The position numbers and the translations under genes are program-made. DNA of 39,131 bases, from assembly GCA_030065155.1 (NCBI GenBank), contig JASJDI010000011.1, forward strand, positions 1 to 39,131, written 5' to 3'. The DNA comes from Xenococcaceae cyanobacterium MO_188.B29. GTDB lineage: Bacteria; Cyanobacteriota; Cyanobacteriia; Cyanobacteriales; Xenococcaceae. The notes below the pieces were generated by a model. The model saw only the letters and a program-made list of their open reading frames with translations, was not told the origin of the DNA and made no database searches. Each line of letters begins with the position of its first letter. The first letter of the stretch is position 1. Shown piece by piece: positions 24,958 through 33,203 of this stretch.

Positions 24958-26214
24958 ATGACTTTGAATAACAGATTGGAAAATCTCTCAGGAAATTCAA
25001 TAGGCTATAACGCTGACCTACCTACAGGGTTAGGTGGGAATCAGATTAGTAATGGAACAGGTATGCCAGTGGGTTCTAATTACCATAATGCAGGAATACC
25101 CAGAGAAGAAACGAGTAAAAACAAAATATTGCCTAGTAATGTTGCCAAAATTAAAGTTATGGGAGTAGGCGGTGGTGGCTGTAATGCTGTTAACCGTATG
25201 ATTGATGCTCGTGTTGGCGGTATTGAATTTTGGGCAATCAATACCGATGCTCAAGCTCTGGCTCAAGCGTCTGCACCCCAAAAACTACAAATTGGTCATA
25301 AAATTACCAGAGGATTAGGGGCTGGCGGAAATCCAGCGATTGGGCAAAAAGCAGCAGAAGAATCTAGAGATGAAATTGCCCATGCTTTAGAGAATACAGA
25401 TTTAGTGTTTATTACTGCTGGTATGGGTGGAGGAACAGGAACAGGAGCAGCCCCCATTGCAGCAGAAGTTGCTAAAGAAATGGGCTGTCTGACTGTAGGA
25501 GTAGTGACTCGTCCTTTTACTTTTGAAGGAAGACGACGCACTGGTCAATCAGAAGAAGGAATTAATGCTCTCAGAAGTAGAGTGGATACTCTAATTGTGA
25601 TCCCCAATAATCAGTTGCTCACAGTGATTTCTCCTGAAACTCCGATACAAGAAGCTTTTCGAGTGGCTGATGATGTTTTGCGTCAAGGGGTACAAGGCAT
25701 CTCTGATATTATTATTATTCCTGGTTTAATTAACGTAGACTTCGCCGATGTTAGAGCAGTTATGGCAGACGCGGGTTCTGCCTTAATGGGTATTGGTATT
25801 GGTTCGGGTAAATCTCGTGCTAGGGAAGCAGCAACGGCTGCGGTTTCTTCCCCTCTACTAGAAGCTTCTATCGAAGGAGCGCAAGGGGTAGTAATAAATA
25901 TTACAGGGGGTTCCGATCTAACTCTCCATGAAGTTAACGCTGCTGCGGAAAGTATCTATGATGTAGTGGATGAGGAGGCAAATATTATTTTTGGGGCAGT
26001 GATAGACGAGGCAATGCAAGGGGAGATCCGTATTACTGTAATTGCTACTGGTTTTGATAGTAAACAAGAACAAAGTCCTACTATAGAACAAGCCTCTAGC
26101 TCGATCGAGTTTCCTTTATCAAGTATTTCTCGCAAAACTTCTTCTGCCCCAAGTTCTGGAAGTCGTTTAGATATTCCTGATTTTCTGCAAAGACGACGTT
26201 TTCCTAAAGGTTAG
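24958..26214 (+). CDS. ftsZ: Cell division GTPase FtsZ
   Basis: FtsZ polymerises into the division ring. The 418-residue protein has a cyanobacterial N-terminal extension of about 62 residues, then [17 protein letters not shown], the GTP-binding [10 protein letters not shown] (157-166), and the T7 synergy loop [11 protein letters not shown]. The C-terminal peptide [13 protein letters not shown] (about 403-415) is the conserved tail that binds partner proteins. The stop TAG overlaps the GTG of thiD by one base. Confidence 0.97.
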   Translation: MTLNNRLENLSGNSIGYNADLPTGLGGNQISNGTGMPVGSNYHNAGIPREETSKNKILPSNVAKIKVMGVGGGGCNAVNRMIDARVGGIEFWAINTDAQALAQASAPQKLQIGHKITRGLGAGGNPAIGQKAAEESRDEIAHALENTDLVFITAGMGGGTGTGAAPIAAEVAKEMGCLTVGVVTRPFTFEGRRRTGQSEEGINALRSRVDTLIVIPNNQLLTVISPETPIQEAFRVADDVLRQGVQGISDIIIIPGLINVDFADVRAVMADAGSALMGIGIGSGKSRAREAATAAVSSPLLEASIEGAQGVVINITGGSDLTLHEVNAAAESIYDVVDEEANIIFGAVIDEAMQGEIRITVIATGFDSKQEQSPTIEQASSSIEFPLSSISRKTSSAPSSGSRLDIPDFLQRRRFPKG

Positions 26215-27032
26215 TGCCAGAAAAAACTAAAATGTTTCCAACCGCTCTGACGATCGCCGGCTCTGATAGTGGTGGAGGTGCAGGAGTCCAAGCAGATCTG
26301 CGAACTTTTGCTTTTCATTGCGTTCATGGTGCTAGCGTTTTAACTTGTGTAACAGCACAAAATACTTTAGGGGTAACCAAAGTAGAACCCATAACTATGC
26401 CTCTGATAGTTGGGCAGATAGAGGCGGTTATGGAAGATTTGGCTGTTAAGGCTGTCAAAACGGGAATGCTCCTCAACTCAGAAATTATTGAAGCAGTAGC
26501 AGAACAATTAAAGCAAAGAAATATTAAGCAACTGGTGGTCGATCCCGTGATGGTATCTCGTACAGGAGCGCAATTAATTGACGATCTCGCTGTAGCCAGT
26601 TTGCAAGACTATCTTTTACCCCAGGCTCTAATTACCACCCCTAATATCTACGAAGCGGAGATATTGAGCGGTATTAAAATCTCAACTGTGGAGGAGATGA
26701 AACAAGCTGCTGCCATAATCCACGAGAAGTATAGTATAGCAGTTGTTTTGGTTAAAGGAGGTGGCATGCCTGGTAAAGATAGAGGCGTTGATATCTGGTT
26801 TGATGGCAAAACTTATCAAATTTTAACTACCACCACAGTAGAAACGAAAAATACTCATGGTACAGGCTGTACCCTTTCTAGTGCGATCGCTGCTAATCTA
26901 GCTTTAGGAAAAGACTTGTGGTTAGCGGTACAAGACGCTAAAACTTATGTAACTACAGCACTCAAATACTCTTTGGAGATTGGTGCTGGTAGTGGCCCTG
27001 TAGGACATTTTTTTCCCTTGTTACGAGAATAA
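26214..27032 (+). CDS. thiD: Hydroxymethylpyrimidine/phosphomethylpyrimidine kinase
   Basis: ThiD phosphorylates the pyrimidine moiety of thiamine twice. The 272-residue ribokinase-fold protein has [19 protein letters not shown] near the start, [25 protein letters not shown] and the anion-hole motif [16 protein letters not shown]. The start could be GTG 26214, overlapping the ftsZ stop as TAGTG, or ATG 26232, which lies closer to the conserved core. Cotranscription with ftsZ is likely. Confidence 0.94.
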   Translation: MPEKTKMFPTALTIAGSDSGGGAGVQADLRTFAFHCVHGASVLTCVTAQNTLGVTKVEPITMPLIVGQIEAVMEDLAVKAVKTGMLLNSEIIEAVAEQLKQRNIKQLVVDPVMVSRTGAQLIDDLAVASLQDYLLPQALITTPNIYEAEILSGIKISTVEEMKQAAAIIHEKYSIAVVLVKGGGMPGKDRGVDIWFDGKTYQILTTTTVETKNTHGTGCTLSSAIAANLALGKDLWLAVQDAKTYVTTALKYSLEIGAGSGPVGHFFPLLRE

Positions 27033-27049
27033 ATATAGCTAGAAGTACA

Positions 27050-27523
27050 ATGAAACCTAACTCTTATCCGTTAAGTTCCCACCAGACAGTGTCTTTTTCT
27101 CGCCCAACTCATCCTTCTGTCCCCATGTCTGTGTATAGGCAAGTAGTAGAAGAATTAGAAGTAACTAAGACTCAACTAGCATCTGTGCAGGCAAACAATC
27201 AACAGCTACAACAAGAAATTGAGCAATTGATCCACTCAGCCCATAAAGCACAGCAACTTATTCATCAGTCTAATCGCCAATTTGATCCCACCAAGAAAAC
27301 AACCAAAGTAAAACCCATCTGGCAAGCTAAATCTTGGGATTCAGCACGGGAGCAACAAGTTGTTACAGTAAAATACGCTCCAAAATATACTTCTCGGCAG
27401 CATAAAAAACCCCAAGAAATGAATGGTTGGGTATTGGCGATCGCTATTTTAGTTATTATTTTGACAGCGTTTACTAGTGGGTTTTTATTAGTACGACCTT
27501 TGGTGAATAATAATAATAATTAG
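27050..27523 (+). CDS. Hypothetical protein with coiled coil and C-terminal membrane anchor
   Basis: A 157-residue protein that I do not recognise by name. It has a disordered N-terminus, the phrase VSVYRQVVEELEVTKTQLASVQ-type coiled coil at about 26-72, a basic linker, and one membrane helix (about 125-148) ending in five Asn. Tail-anchored topology with a cytoplasmic coiled coil is suggested. It is 17 bases after thiD and just before scpB, so it is in the same run and may be linked to division or chromosome segregation; this is inference. Confidence 0.65.
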   Translation: MKPNSYPLSSHQTVSFSRPTHPSVPMSVYRQVVEELEVTKTQLASVQANNQQLQQEIEQLIHSAHKAQQLIHQSNRQFDPTKKTTKVKPIWQAKSWDSAREQQVVTVKYAPKYTSRQHKKPQEMNGWVLAIAILVIILTAFTSGFLLVRPLVNNNNN

Positions 27524-27540
27524 CCTAATTGGTAGAAAGT

Positions 27541-28008
27541 GTGAAATTAGCAACCAAGATTGAGGCAATTTTGTATATCAAAGGAAAACCTCTTTCTTTA
27601 GAAGAGATAACCACCCATCTAGACTGCGATCGCGAGATGGCAGAAGATGCTCTAATTGAGTTAATGAACGACTATGCTCATCGCGATAGTGCTTTAGAGA
27701 TTGTAGAAACCCCTACTGGTTACAGTTTACAATTAAAGTCCGTCTACGAGAATTTACTGAAAGAGTTGATACCTGCTGAAATCGGTACAGGAGCTTTAAG
27801 AACTTTAGCTGCGATCGCTTTGAAGAACCCTATTTTACAAACAGAATTAATCGATTTACGAGGAAGCAGTGCTTACCAACAGGTCGCAGAACTGGTACAA
27901 TTAGGTTTTATTCGTAAAAGACCTCAAGCAGATGGTCGTTCTTATTGGTTGGAGGTGACTGATAAATTTCATCAATATTTTGAAATTGACCAACTGACTA
28001 CATTTTAG
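27541..28008 (+). CDS. scpB: Segregation and condensation protein B
   Basis: ScpB is the winged-helix partner of ScpA and Smc in chromosome condensation. From GTG 27541 it is 155 residues: LATKIEAILYIKGKPLSLEEI at the start, SALEIVETPTGYSLQL, GALRTLAAIALKNPI, LIDLRGSSAYQQVAELVQLGFI and the terminal DKFHQYFEIDQL. It is a short cyanobacterial form. TTG at 27529 is an alternative start. It follows the coiled-coil gene at less than 20 bases. Confidence 0.9.
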   Translation: MKLATKIEAILYIKGKPLSLEEITTHLDCDREMAEDALIELMNDYAHRDSALEIVETPTGYSLQLKSVYENLLKELIPAEIGTGALRTLAAIALKNPILQTELIDLRGSSAYQQVAELVQLGFIRKRPQADGRSYWLEVTDKFHQYFEIDQLTTF

Positions 28009-28094
28009 ACCATTTTTGACTTTGATCTGACTAGCGGTTCTAGCACAGATTATGTCAAAGTAGAGGAGACGTATATCCAAATTTTGGATTAGTA

Positions 28095-28463
28095 ATGATA
28101 TTTAACTTCGATTTTCATAATTCCGAACATCAAGACCAACAAGTTAACACTCTGATTGAATATCTCCGTCAGCAGCAGCCTGAAGTTCTAGCTAGGATTG
28201 CTCAGTCCGCCAGTCCAGAAATCAAGGAAATCATTTCCCAAAATGTTCAAGGATTAGTGGGCATGCTTCCATCGGGGGATTTTAACATTAAAGTAACTAC
28301 TGATAGAGAAAATTTAGCCCATCTTCTGGCTTCAGCAATGATGACTGGTTATTTTCTTTGCCAAATGGAAAAACGGATGGATTTGGAAGAAAGTTTATCT
28401 GGTTCTGAGGCTCTGAACCATTATGCTCGTAAAGATGAGTTACCAGAAGTCAATGATGACTAA
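28095..28463 (+). CDS. DUF760 family protein
   Basis: A 122-residue soluble protein of the DUF760 family, found in cyanobacteria and plastids, function unknown. Recognisable parts are TLIEYLRQQQPEVLARIAQSASPEI and NVQGLVGMLPSGDFNIKVTTDRENLAHLLASAMMTGYFL; the C-terminal tail is acidic. It closes the ftsQ-to-scpB run, 87 bases after scpB. Confidence 0.85.
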   Translation: MIFNFDFHNSEHQDQQVNTLIEYLRQQQPEVLARIAQSASPEIKEIISQNVQGLVGMLPSGDFNIKVTTDRENLAHLLASAMMTGYFLCQMEKRMDLEESLSGSEALNHYARKDELPEVNDD

Positions 28464-28486
28464 ATATTCTTGTTTAGATGGCACTG

Positions 28487-28535
28487 AAGGATGTTTTCTT
28501 ATCTATCATATCCTTCTCTCTTATTTTGATTTTTT
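28487..28535 (+). terminator. Weak candidate terminator after DUF760
   Basis: AAGGAT (28487-28492) can pair with ATCCTT (28510-28515), followed by a T-rich stretch that includes TTTTGATTTTTTC. The loop of 17 bases is long, so support is weak. Confidence 0.3.
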
Positions 28536-28701
28536 CTATAGTTTCTCTTAACTAATTCAGTCAAACTATTATTTTTCTCAATTGACTAATTTAATAAACA
28601 ATTTCTTGTTTGCTATATTACTCAATAATAGAAGCAGGGAGTCTTGCGCTGTTATTACTCCTTACCTGCCTCAACCATAAAGTTAGATACTCATCGTTTT
28701 G

Positions 28702-28797
28702 TTAGCCTCCCTTAGAAAAAGTCAGCATAATTGCAATAGAGAGTAACATTCCAGGACTTAACAAAACAACCAGGGTTAAAAATTCGTTAGAAGTCAT
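28702..28797 (-). CDS. 31-residue single-helix membrane peptide
   Basis: A short frame, ATG to TAA, encodes a peptide starting MTSNEFLTLVVLLSPG and ending MLTFSKGG, with one hydrophobic helix (about 6-26) flanked by polar ends. This is the layout of the tiny subunits of cyanobacterial photosynthetic and NDH complexes, but it does not match PetL, PetM, PetN, PsbM, PsbT, PsbX, PsaM or Psb30 as I remember them. No strong ribosome site is visible; a TATTATTTAGAC-like promoter region lies upstream (about 28831-28842). Downstream on the same strand is a stable hairpin (28629-28672). Confidence 0.5.
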   Translation of the reverse strand: MTSNEFLTLVVLLSPGMLLSIAIMLTFSKGG

Positions 28798-28888
28798 AGT
28801 TTATAATCTTGCTTGAACAATCTAATCATCTATTATTTAGACTAACTTCTTAATCCTGGCAAAAGCACTAATTAAATAATTTATTAAC

Positions 28889-30259
28889 CTACTCATTCAT
28901 ATTTTTATAAGTTGCGACAGAAGAAGGAGAAATACGATTAAGATAACGGAAAATCCAATATTTTAAAACTGTATCTAAAATTACAGGAAAAGTAGCGATA
29001 AATAAGAAATTGAAATCGCGATTTTCTGGTAAACCTAAATGGCGAGAAATTCCTTCTAAAATTATCTCCCATCCGTGGGGGGAATGGTAGCCAACAAACA
29101 TATCTGTAAGCAGGATAATTAAAAAAGCTTTAGCCGAATCACTTAAACCATAGATGATTTCGTCTAGAAAAGACTTAATAATGCTAATTTCCCGCTTGCA
29201 AAAAAAAATGACCCCTGCAAAAGCAGCTAAAGAAAAAACATCTGCAAAAACATTACCGATCGCATTTACACCTTGATATCGATATTTTTCGGCAATTTCT
29301 TCAGCTTTATCGTGTAATTTATGCTCTTTTTCTTCCTGATTTAAGGATGGAGATAAGCCAATTAAACTTTTAAACTCAAGTTTCTCTTCGTAACGGTGAA
29401 ACTCAATAAAAGCTTCTTCTTCTAAATCTTTATTGATAAACAGAATGTCTTGATGATTTTCAAAATAGCTCTGAACAAAAGGTGACACAATAAAGGTCTT
29501 ACTCAACTGATGAGCTAGTAAAGGAATAATAATTAAAATAAGTAAAAATCTAATCGAAACGGCAGTTTTATTACGAGAGCGACGAAACTTTTTAAGTACT
29601 TGTTCTTCGGTATTTTCTGATTGGGGATCGATTTCTTGACGAATACGATCGATTGTCCTTAAAAAAGAACGAGGTAAAACAGCAGTTTTATCAGAAATAG
29701 TTTCTAGGTTTGGATCTTGTTCATTTTTATTTCTGGGTAGCTCATCTTTATCAAAATTACTGTCTTCTAAAATAGAAATATTCTGATCTCTCAAGTATTT
29801 ATTTCTATTATTTTTTGGGGACGATTTTGGGGTTATAGCAGTTACTAAAGCACGATTTTTGGGCGAGAATTCATTTTTATATCTGGAGACTACATCTTCA
29901 ATAAAGTTTAGCTTCTCAATAATTGAGCGACCTTGATTATATTCTTCCTCATTATCGTCAACAATTTCTGTTTGGGATAGATTTGCTCCAGTGTCAGAAA
30001 AAATCAGTAAAGCACGACTAGCATTAAATTCTGTCAATCTGATTTTAATAGTCTGCAAATAATTATTGACATCAGCACGAAATACAGAAAGCACGCTTTG
30101 AGAATAATCCATTGCTCCTGTAGTTACTTTTTCCCCCTTAAAATGATCGTCTTCGATCGCTTTAATTTTTAAAGCTGCTCGATACGCTGAATCTAATGAT
30201 CTTTTTGGGGTAGCAGATAACCATTTTTTGCTGCTACGAAAGATGTTTGGGAATTTCAT
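28889..30259 (-). CDS. pxcA: Proton extrusion protein PxcA (CemA family)
   Basis: PxcA (also CotA) is needed for light-induced proton extrusion in cyanobacteria and is the homologue of plastid CemA. This 456-residue protein has a soluble N-terminal half (about 1-225, including LDSAYRAALKIKAIEDD) and four membrane helices in the second half (about 227-250, 325-345, 368-390, 420-445). The family mark DMFVGYHSPHGWEIILEG lies near 388-405, and VILDTVLKYWIFRYLNR near the end. It is a single-gene unit. Confidence 0.93.
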   Translation of the reverse strand: MKFPNIFRSSKKWLSATPKRSLDSAYRAALKIKAIEDDHFKGEKVTTGAMDYSQSVLSVFRADVNNYLQTIKIRLTEFNASRALLIFSDTGANLSQTEIVDDNEEEYNQGRSIIEKLNFIEDVVSRYKNEFSPKNRALVTAITPKSSPKNNRNKYLRDQNISILEDSNFDKDELPRNKNEQDPNLETISDKTAVLPRSFLRTIDRIRQEIDPQSENTEEQVLKKFRRSRNKTAVSIRFLLILIIIPLLAHQLSKTFIVSPFVQSYFENHQDILFINKDLEEEAFIEFHRYEEKLEFKSLIGLSPSLNQEEKEHKLHDKAEEIAEKYRYQGVNAIGNVFADVFSLAAFAGVIFFCKREISIIKSFLDEIIYGLSDSAKAFLIILLTDMFVGYHSPHGWEIILEGISRHLGLPENRDFNFLFIATFPVILDTVLKYWIFRYLNRISPSSVATYKNMNE

Positions 30260-30511
30260 CTCAATATGATGTATCGATCAAGAATTTTATACGAACGTTA
30301 TATCTTATTACTTGGCATTAGACATTCAGATTAGCATGATCTCAGCTTTGCTAGGCACTTCATACGCACAAATAGTATCTTGAGACCTTAAAAAATAATT
30401 AAATCAATAGTTATTGGAACTCAATTTCTGATTTATCAGTCATGCACTGTAGAGTAAATTTGTTTACCTAGTAGAAACCTAAATAAAAATTTAAATAGCT
30501 TACATTAGGGT

Positions 30512-31042
30512 ATGTCTTGGCTAAAAGTACTAACGAAAACATTGATTCTAACTGGTGTGGGAATAATACTAATTGAAACATCGGAACAAGGACAAATAAA
30601 AGGTGAAGCCCATGTCATTAAAGGCAATATTATTGAAGTCAACCAGGAACAAATAAAACTTTATGGCATAGATGCTCCTGAATTAGACCAAATTTGCTAC
30701 GTTCAAGATCAGCCTTGGCAATGCGGATTAACTGCTAAACAGAAATTAGCAGAAAAAATAGAGGGGAAATCCCTAACTTGTTTAGCCAGAGAGCAAAAAA
30801 ATGATAATGTCCCCATAGCTGAGTGTTTTCTGGGCAGACAAAATCTTAATGGTTGGCTAGTGGAACAAGGTTGGGCAATTGCCGATCGCCAAAACTCCCG
30901 TAGTTTTATCTCTCATGAGATCCTAGCTCAACGAAATCATAAAGGAATATATCAATCAGAATTTCTTAAACCTTCTCTCTGGCGAGAAATTAATCCACCT
31001 GAATTGACTTTAAATAATGACGAAACTATTTTGAATCATTAG
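30512..31042 (+). CDS. Thermonuclease-fold (SNase-like) protein, catalytic residues replaced
   Basis: A 176-residue protein with an N-terminal hydrophobic segment (about 8-23) and a staphylococcal-nuclease OB fold: KLYGIDAPELDQ, PWQCGLTAKQKLAEKIEGK, LNGWLVEQGWAIADR, AQRNHKGIYQSEFLKPSLWREI. Aligning by eye, the calcium-site aspartates of the usual VIDGDT are Lys and Asn (VIKGNII), the first catalytic Arg is Lys, and the second Arg (usually YGR) is lost in DNVPIAEC; Glu of DAPE remains. It probably binds nucleic acid or ligand without normal nuclease activity. Exported or membrane-bound. Confidence 0.8.
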   Translation: MSWLKVLTKTLILTGVGIILIETSEQGQIKGEAHVIKGNIIEVNQEQIKLYGIDAPELDQICYVQDQPWQCGLTAKQKLAEKIEGKSLTCLAREQKNDNVPIAECFLGRQNLNGWLVEQGWAIADRQNSRSFISHEILAQRNHKGIYQSEFLKPSLWREINPPELTLNNDETILNH

Positions 31043-31077
31043 GTAGAAGTCAGGAGTTCAGGAGTTCAGAAAGTTCT

Positions 31078-31108
31078 TACTTGCTACTTGCTACTTGCTA
31101 CTTCCTAC
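31078..31108. repeat. Period-7 tandem repeat (CTTGCTA units)
   Basis: About four units of CTTGCTA/CTTCCTA overlap the 3' end of bioF from the intergenic side; just before it is a period-8 repeat of CAGGAGTT (about 31052-31070). Confidence 0.6.
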
Positions 31109-32258
31109 TTAATACTCGACTTACGGCAACTAACTTTTGCAGATGTTCGGGTTGATGAGTTGCCATTACAGAAATCCTTAGACGACTAGTTGGCACTGTA
31201 GGGGGACGAATGGCAGGAGCGAAAATCCCTTCTTTTTCCAATTGTTTAGCTGTGCTTAGTGCTGTTGCAGGAGAGAATAAGTTGATACAAATAATGGGAG
31301 ATTGGGACGGTAATAAATTTAATCCAGATAATTCTTGTTGAAGGTAATTAACATTACGCCATAGTTTTTCTCTTCTTTGAGGTTCTGTTTTAGTAATTTC
31401 GATCGCCTTTAAAGCAGCAGCCGTATCAGCAGGAGATAATCCAGTCGTATAAATCCAAGTTGCTGCGCGATTACGTAAAAAATCGATTAAGCTGGCACTG
31501 CCAGCAACATAACCACCTAGACTACCTAAAGCCTTGCTAAGAGTCCCTATTTGAATTAATTCTCTACCCGTACAACCAAAATATTCTACACAACCAGCCC
31601 CAGTCTTACCCATTACTCCTGTAGCGTGGGCTTCATCCACAAGTAACATACAGTTAAATTCTTCAGCTAGAGACAGTAATTCTGGTAGAGGACAAAGATC
31701 TCCATCCATGCTAAAAACACTGTCTGTAATAATAAGACCGCGACGGTATTGAGAACGATGCTGATGCAGCTTGCTAGCTAAATCTGGGATGTTGTTATGA
31801 CTATAATCGATAATAGTTGCACCACTTAATTTTGCACCATTTTTTAGACTAGAGTGATTGTATTGATCTCCTAGAATTAAATCTTTTTGTCCCACTAAAG
31901 CTGAGATTGTACCTAGATTTGCCAGATAACCCGAACTAAATACTAGTGCATCTTCTGTTTGTTTGAGTTCGGCAATGGCTTTTTCTAGTTGGCGATGTAA
32001 TTCTCGATGTCCACTAAGTAAGCGAGAACCTGTACTACCTGTACCATATTCTTTAGTTGCTGCGATCGCTGCTTGAATTAGTCTTTCATCCCCTGCCAAT
32101 CCCAAATAGTCATTACTAGCAAAATTAATAACTTCTTTTCCCTCTAGTAATACAGTAGAACCAGAAAAACCATCGATGGTTTTTACAGAACGATACCAAT
32201 TAGCACGATGAATGCTAGTCAAAGATTTTTCTAACCAAATATAAGGATTGGAGGACAT
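31098..32258 (-). CDS. bioF: 8-amino-7-oxononanoate synthase
   Basis: BioF condenses pimeloyl thioester and alanine in biotin synthesis, using PLP. The 386-residue protein has [67 protein letters not shown] and the PLP-lysine motif [16 protein letters not shown]. All are typical of alpha-oxoamine synthases; related enzymes such as KBL are excluded less certainly. The start codon lies 1 base from a MITE-like element, so its promoter and leader must come from within that repeat. Confidence 0.9.
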   Translation of the reverse strand: MSSNPYIWLEKSLTSIHRANWYRSVKTIDGFSGSTVLLEGKEVINFASNDYLGLAGDERLIQAAIAATKEYGTGSTGSRLLSGHRELHRQLEKAIAELKQTEDALVFSSGYLANLGTISALVGQKDLILGDQYNHSSLKNGAKLSGATIIDYSHNNIPDLASKLHQHRSQYRRGLIITDSVFSMDGDLCPLPELLSLAEEFNCMLLVDEAHATGVMGKTGAGCVEYFGCTGRELIQIGTLSKALGSLGGYVAGSASLIDFLRNRAATWIYTTGLSPADTAAALKAIEITKTEPQRREKLWRNVNYLQQELSGLNLLPSQSPIICINLFSPATALSTAKQLEKEGIFAPAIRPPTVPTSRLRISVMATHQPEHLQKLVAVSRVLSRK

Positions 32259-32259
32259 A

Positions 32260-32446
32260 GTAGTAGTCGGTCAATTTTGAATTGATGGACTGGGCAAGCA
32301 GGGGGAGCAGAGGAAGCGGAGGAAGCAGCGGTCAGATCCCGCGGAATTTTCACTTGCGAAGCTCTACCCGAAGGGTCTCCGCAAGGGAATGCTGACCAAG
32401 AGAGGGGGAGAGTATTCCTCAAATCAATCTTGACTCAGTAGTAGGG
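32260..32446. repeat. MITE-like element copy B, with a nested palindromic module
   Basis: Ends AGTAGTCGGTCAATTTTGA (32261-32279) and, on the complement, CTACTACTGAGTCAAGATTG (32444-32425) form imperfect terminal inverted repeats and match copy A at 15178-15300. The core has GGAGCAGAGGAAGC-type purine repeats. A 68-bp palindromic module is nested at 32330-32397: GGTCAG/CTGACC outside, CTTGCG/CGCAAG, then ACCC-GAA-GGGT at the tip. A small open frame here is only a repeat translation. Confidence 0.55.
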
Positions 32447-32489
32447 TAGTCAGGTAGAGGCAAGGCAATGCTCTGCCAGTACAGAAGTG

Positions 32490-32523
32490 ATAATAAATAG
32501 GGTACAAAACTTGTCTGTACCCT
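32490..32523 (-). terminator. Terminator-like hairpin after psbQ
   Basis: On the minus strand AGGGTACA (32523-32516) pairs perfectly with TGTACCCT (32506-32499) around a 9-base loop and is followed by ATTTATTATC. The T tract is imperfect. Confidence 0.55.
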
Positions 32524-32549
32524 AAAAGCTAATTTTTATTTCTTATTGA

Positions 32550-33137
32550 TTAGCCATTGACTTCCATTTCAGAGACTAAATCTTCCATTTCTTTGGCTTC
32601 AGAGACTAAATCTTCTGTTTCTTCAGCTTCTTCTACTGTGGGAATTGTTAAACCTACTGTTTGTTCAGTTTCTTGAATTACAGCTGCTTCCTCTTCTGTT
32701 TGAGGAATTAAGTCTAAGTAGGCATCAAAGCTCCTAATTGCTTGATTAAATTCGCTTATAGCAGCACTATAGTTGCTTTCTTTGGCAGCAGCATCAATAT
32801 CATCAAGGTTTTTAAAAACCTCTTTAGCTAGAGGAGTTGCTTTTTTTGCATCTTCTTCCAATAAAGCATTACTGAGATAAGTCATGTTTCGACGTATTAA
32901 TCCCAAAGGACCGTGAATAAAAGTTCTGGTATCTACCCAATTTTCTTCTTGGATCAAGTCAGATAATTCGGGCATTCTTTCTCTAGCTTTATCTACGCTA
33001 ATACGATAAGTTTTGATTTGCGCTAGTTTTTCAGGGGTGTAAGTTGGTGGTGCAGAGGCAGTAGGACCTCCACAACTAACGAGTAAAGTTGTTACCAACA
33101 GCAAAATGATAGGTAAAATAGAGCGAAAGATTTTCAT
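32550..33137 (-). CDS. psbQ: Photosystem II extrinsic lipoprotein PsbQ (CyanoQ)
   Basis: CyanoQ is a lumenal lipoprotein that stabilises the oxygen-evolving side of PSII. The lipobox LLVSC puts the lipid anchor on Cys22. The four-helix-bundle body has TYTPEKLAQIKTYRISVDKARERMPEL, NWVDTRTFIHGPLGLIRRNMTYLS and AISEFNQAIRSFDAYLDLIP, all typical. At 195 residues it is about 40 longer than usual: after about residue 155 comes an acidic tail (Glu/Asp-rich) with an internal repeat of EDLVSE encoded by a duplicated 18-base stretch (32568-32585 and 32598-32615). Confidence 0.9.
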   Translation of the reverse strand: MKIFRSILPIILLLVTTLLVSCGGPTASAPPTYTPEKLAQIKTYRISVDKARERMPELSDLIQEENWVDTRTFIHGPLGLIRRNMTYLSNALLEEDAKKATPLAKEVFKNLDDIDAAAKESNYSAAISEFNQAIRSFDAYLDLIPQTEEEAAVIQETEQTVGLTIPTVEEAEETEDLVSEAKEMEDLVSEMEVNG

Positions 33138-33203
33138 GAATATGATTGATAAACTTAATTAACTCATTTTTGATTTTCTCAACAATTAGCCTTTTTAGAA
33201 CAT

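Noticed and set aside
32231-32422. Minus-strand frame of 63 codons upstream of bioF
   Set aside because: It only translates the MITE-like element and its palindromic insert.
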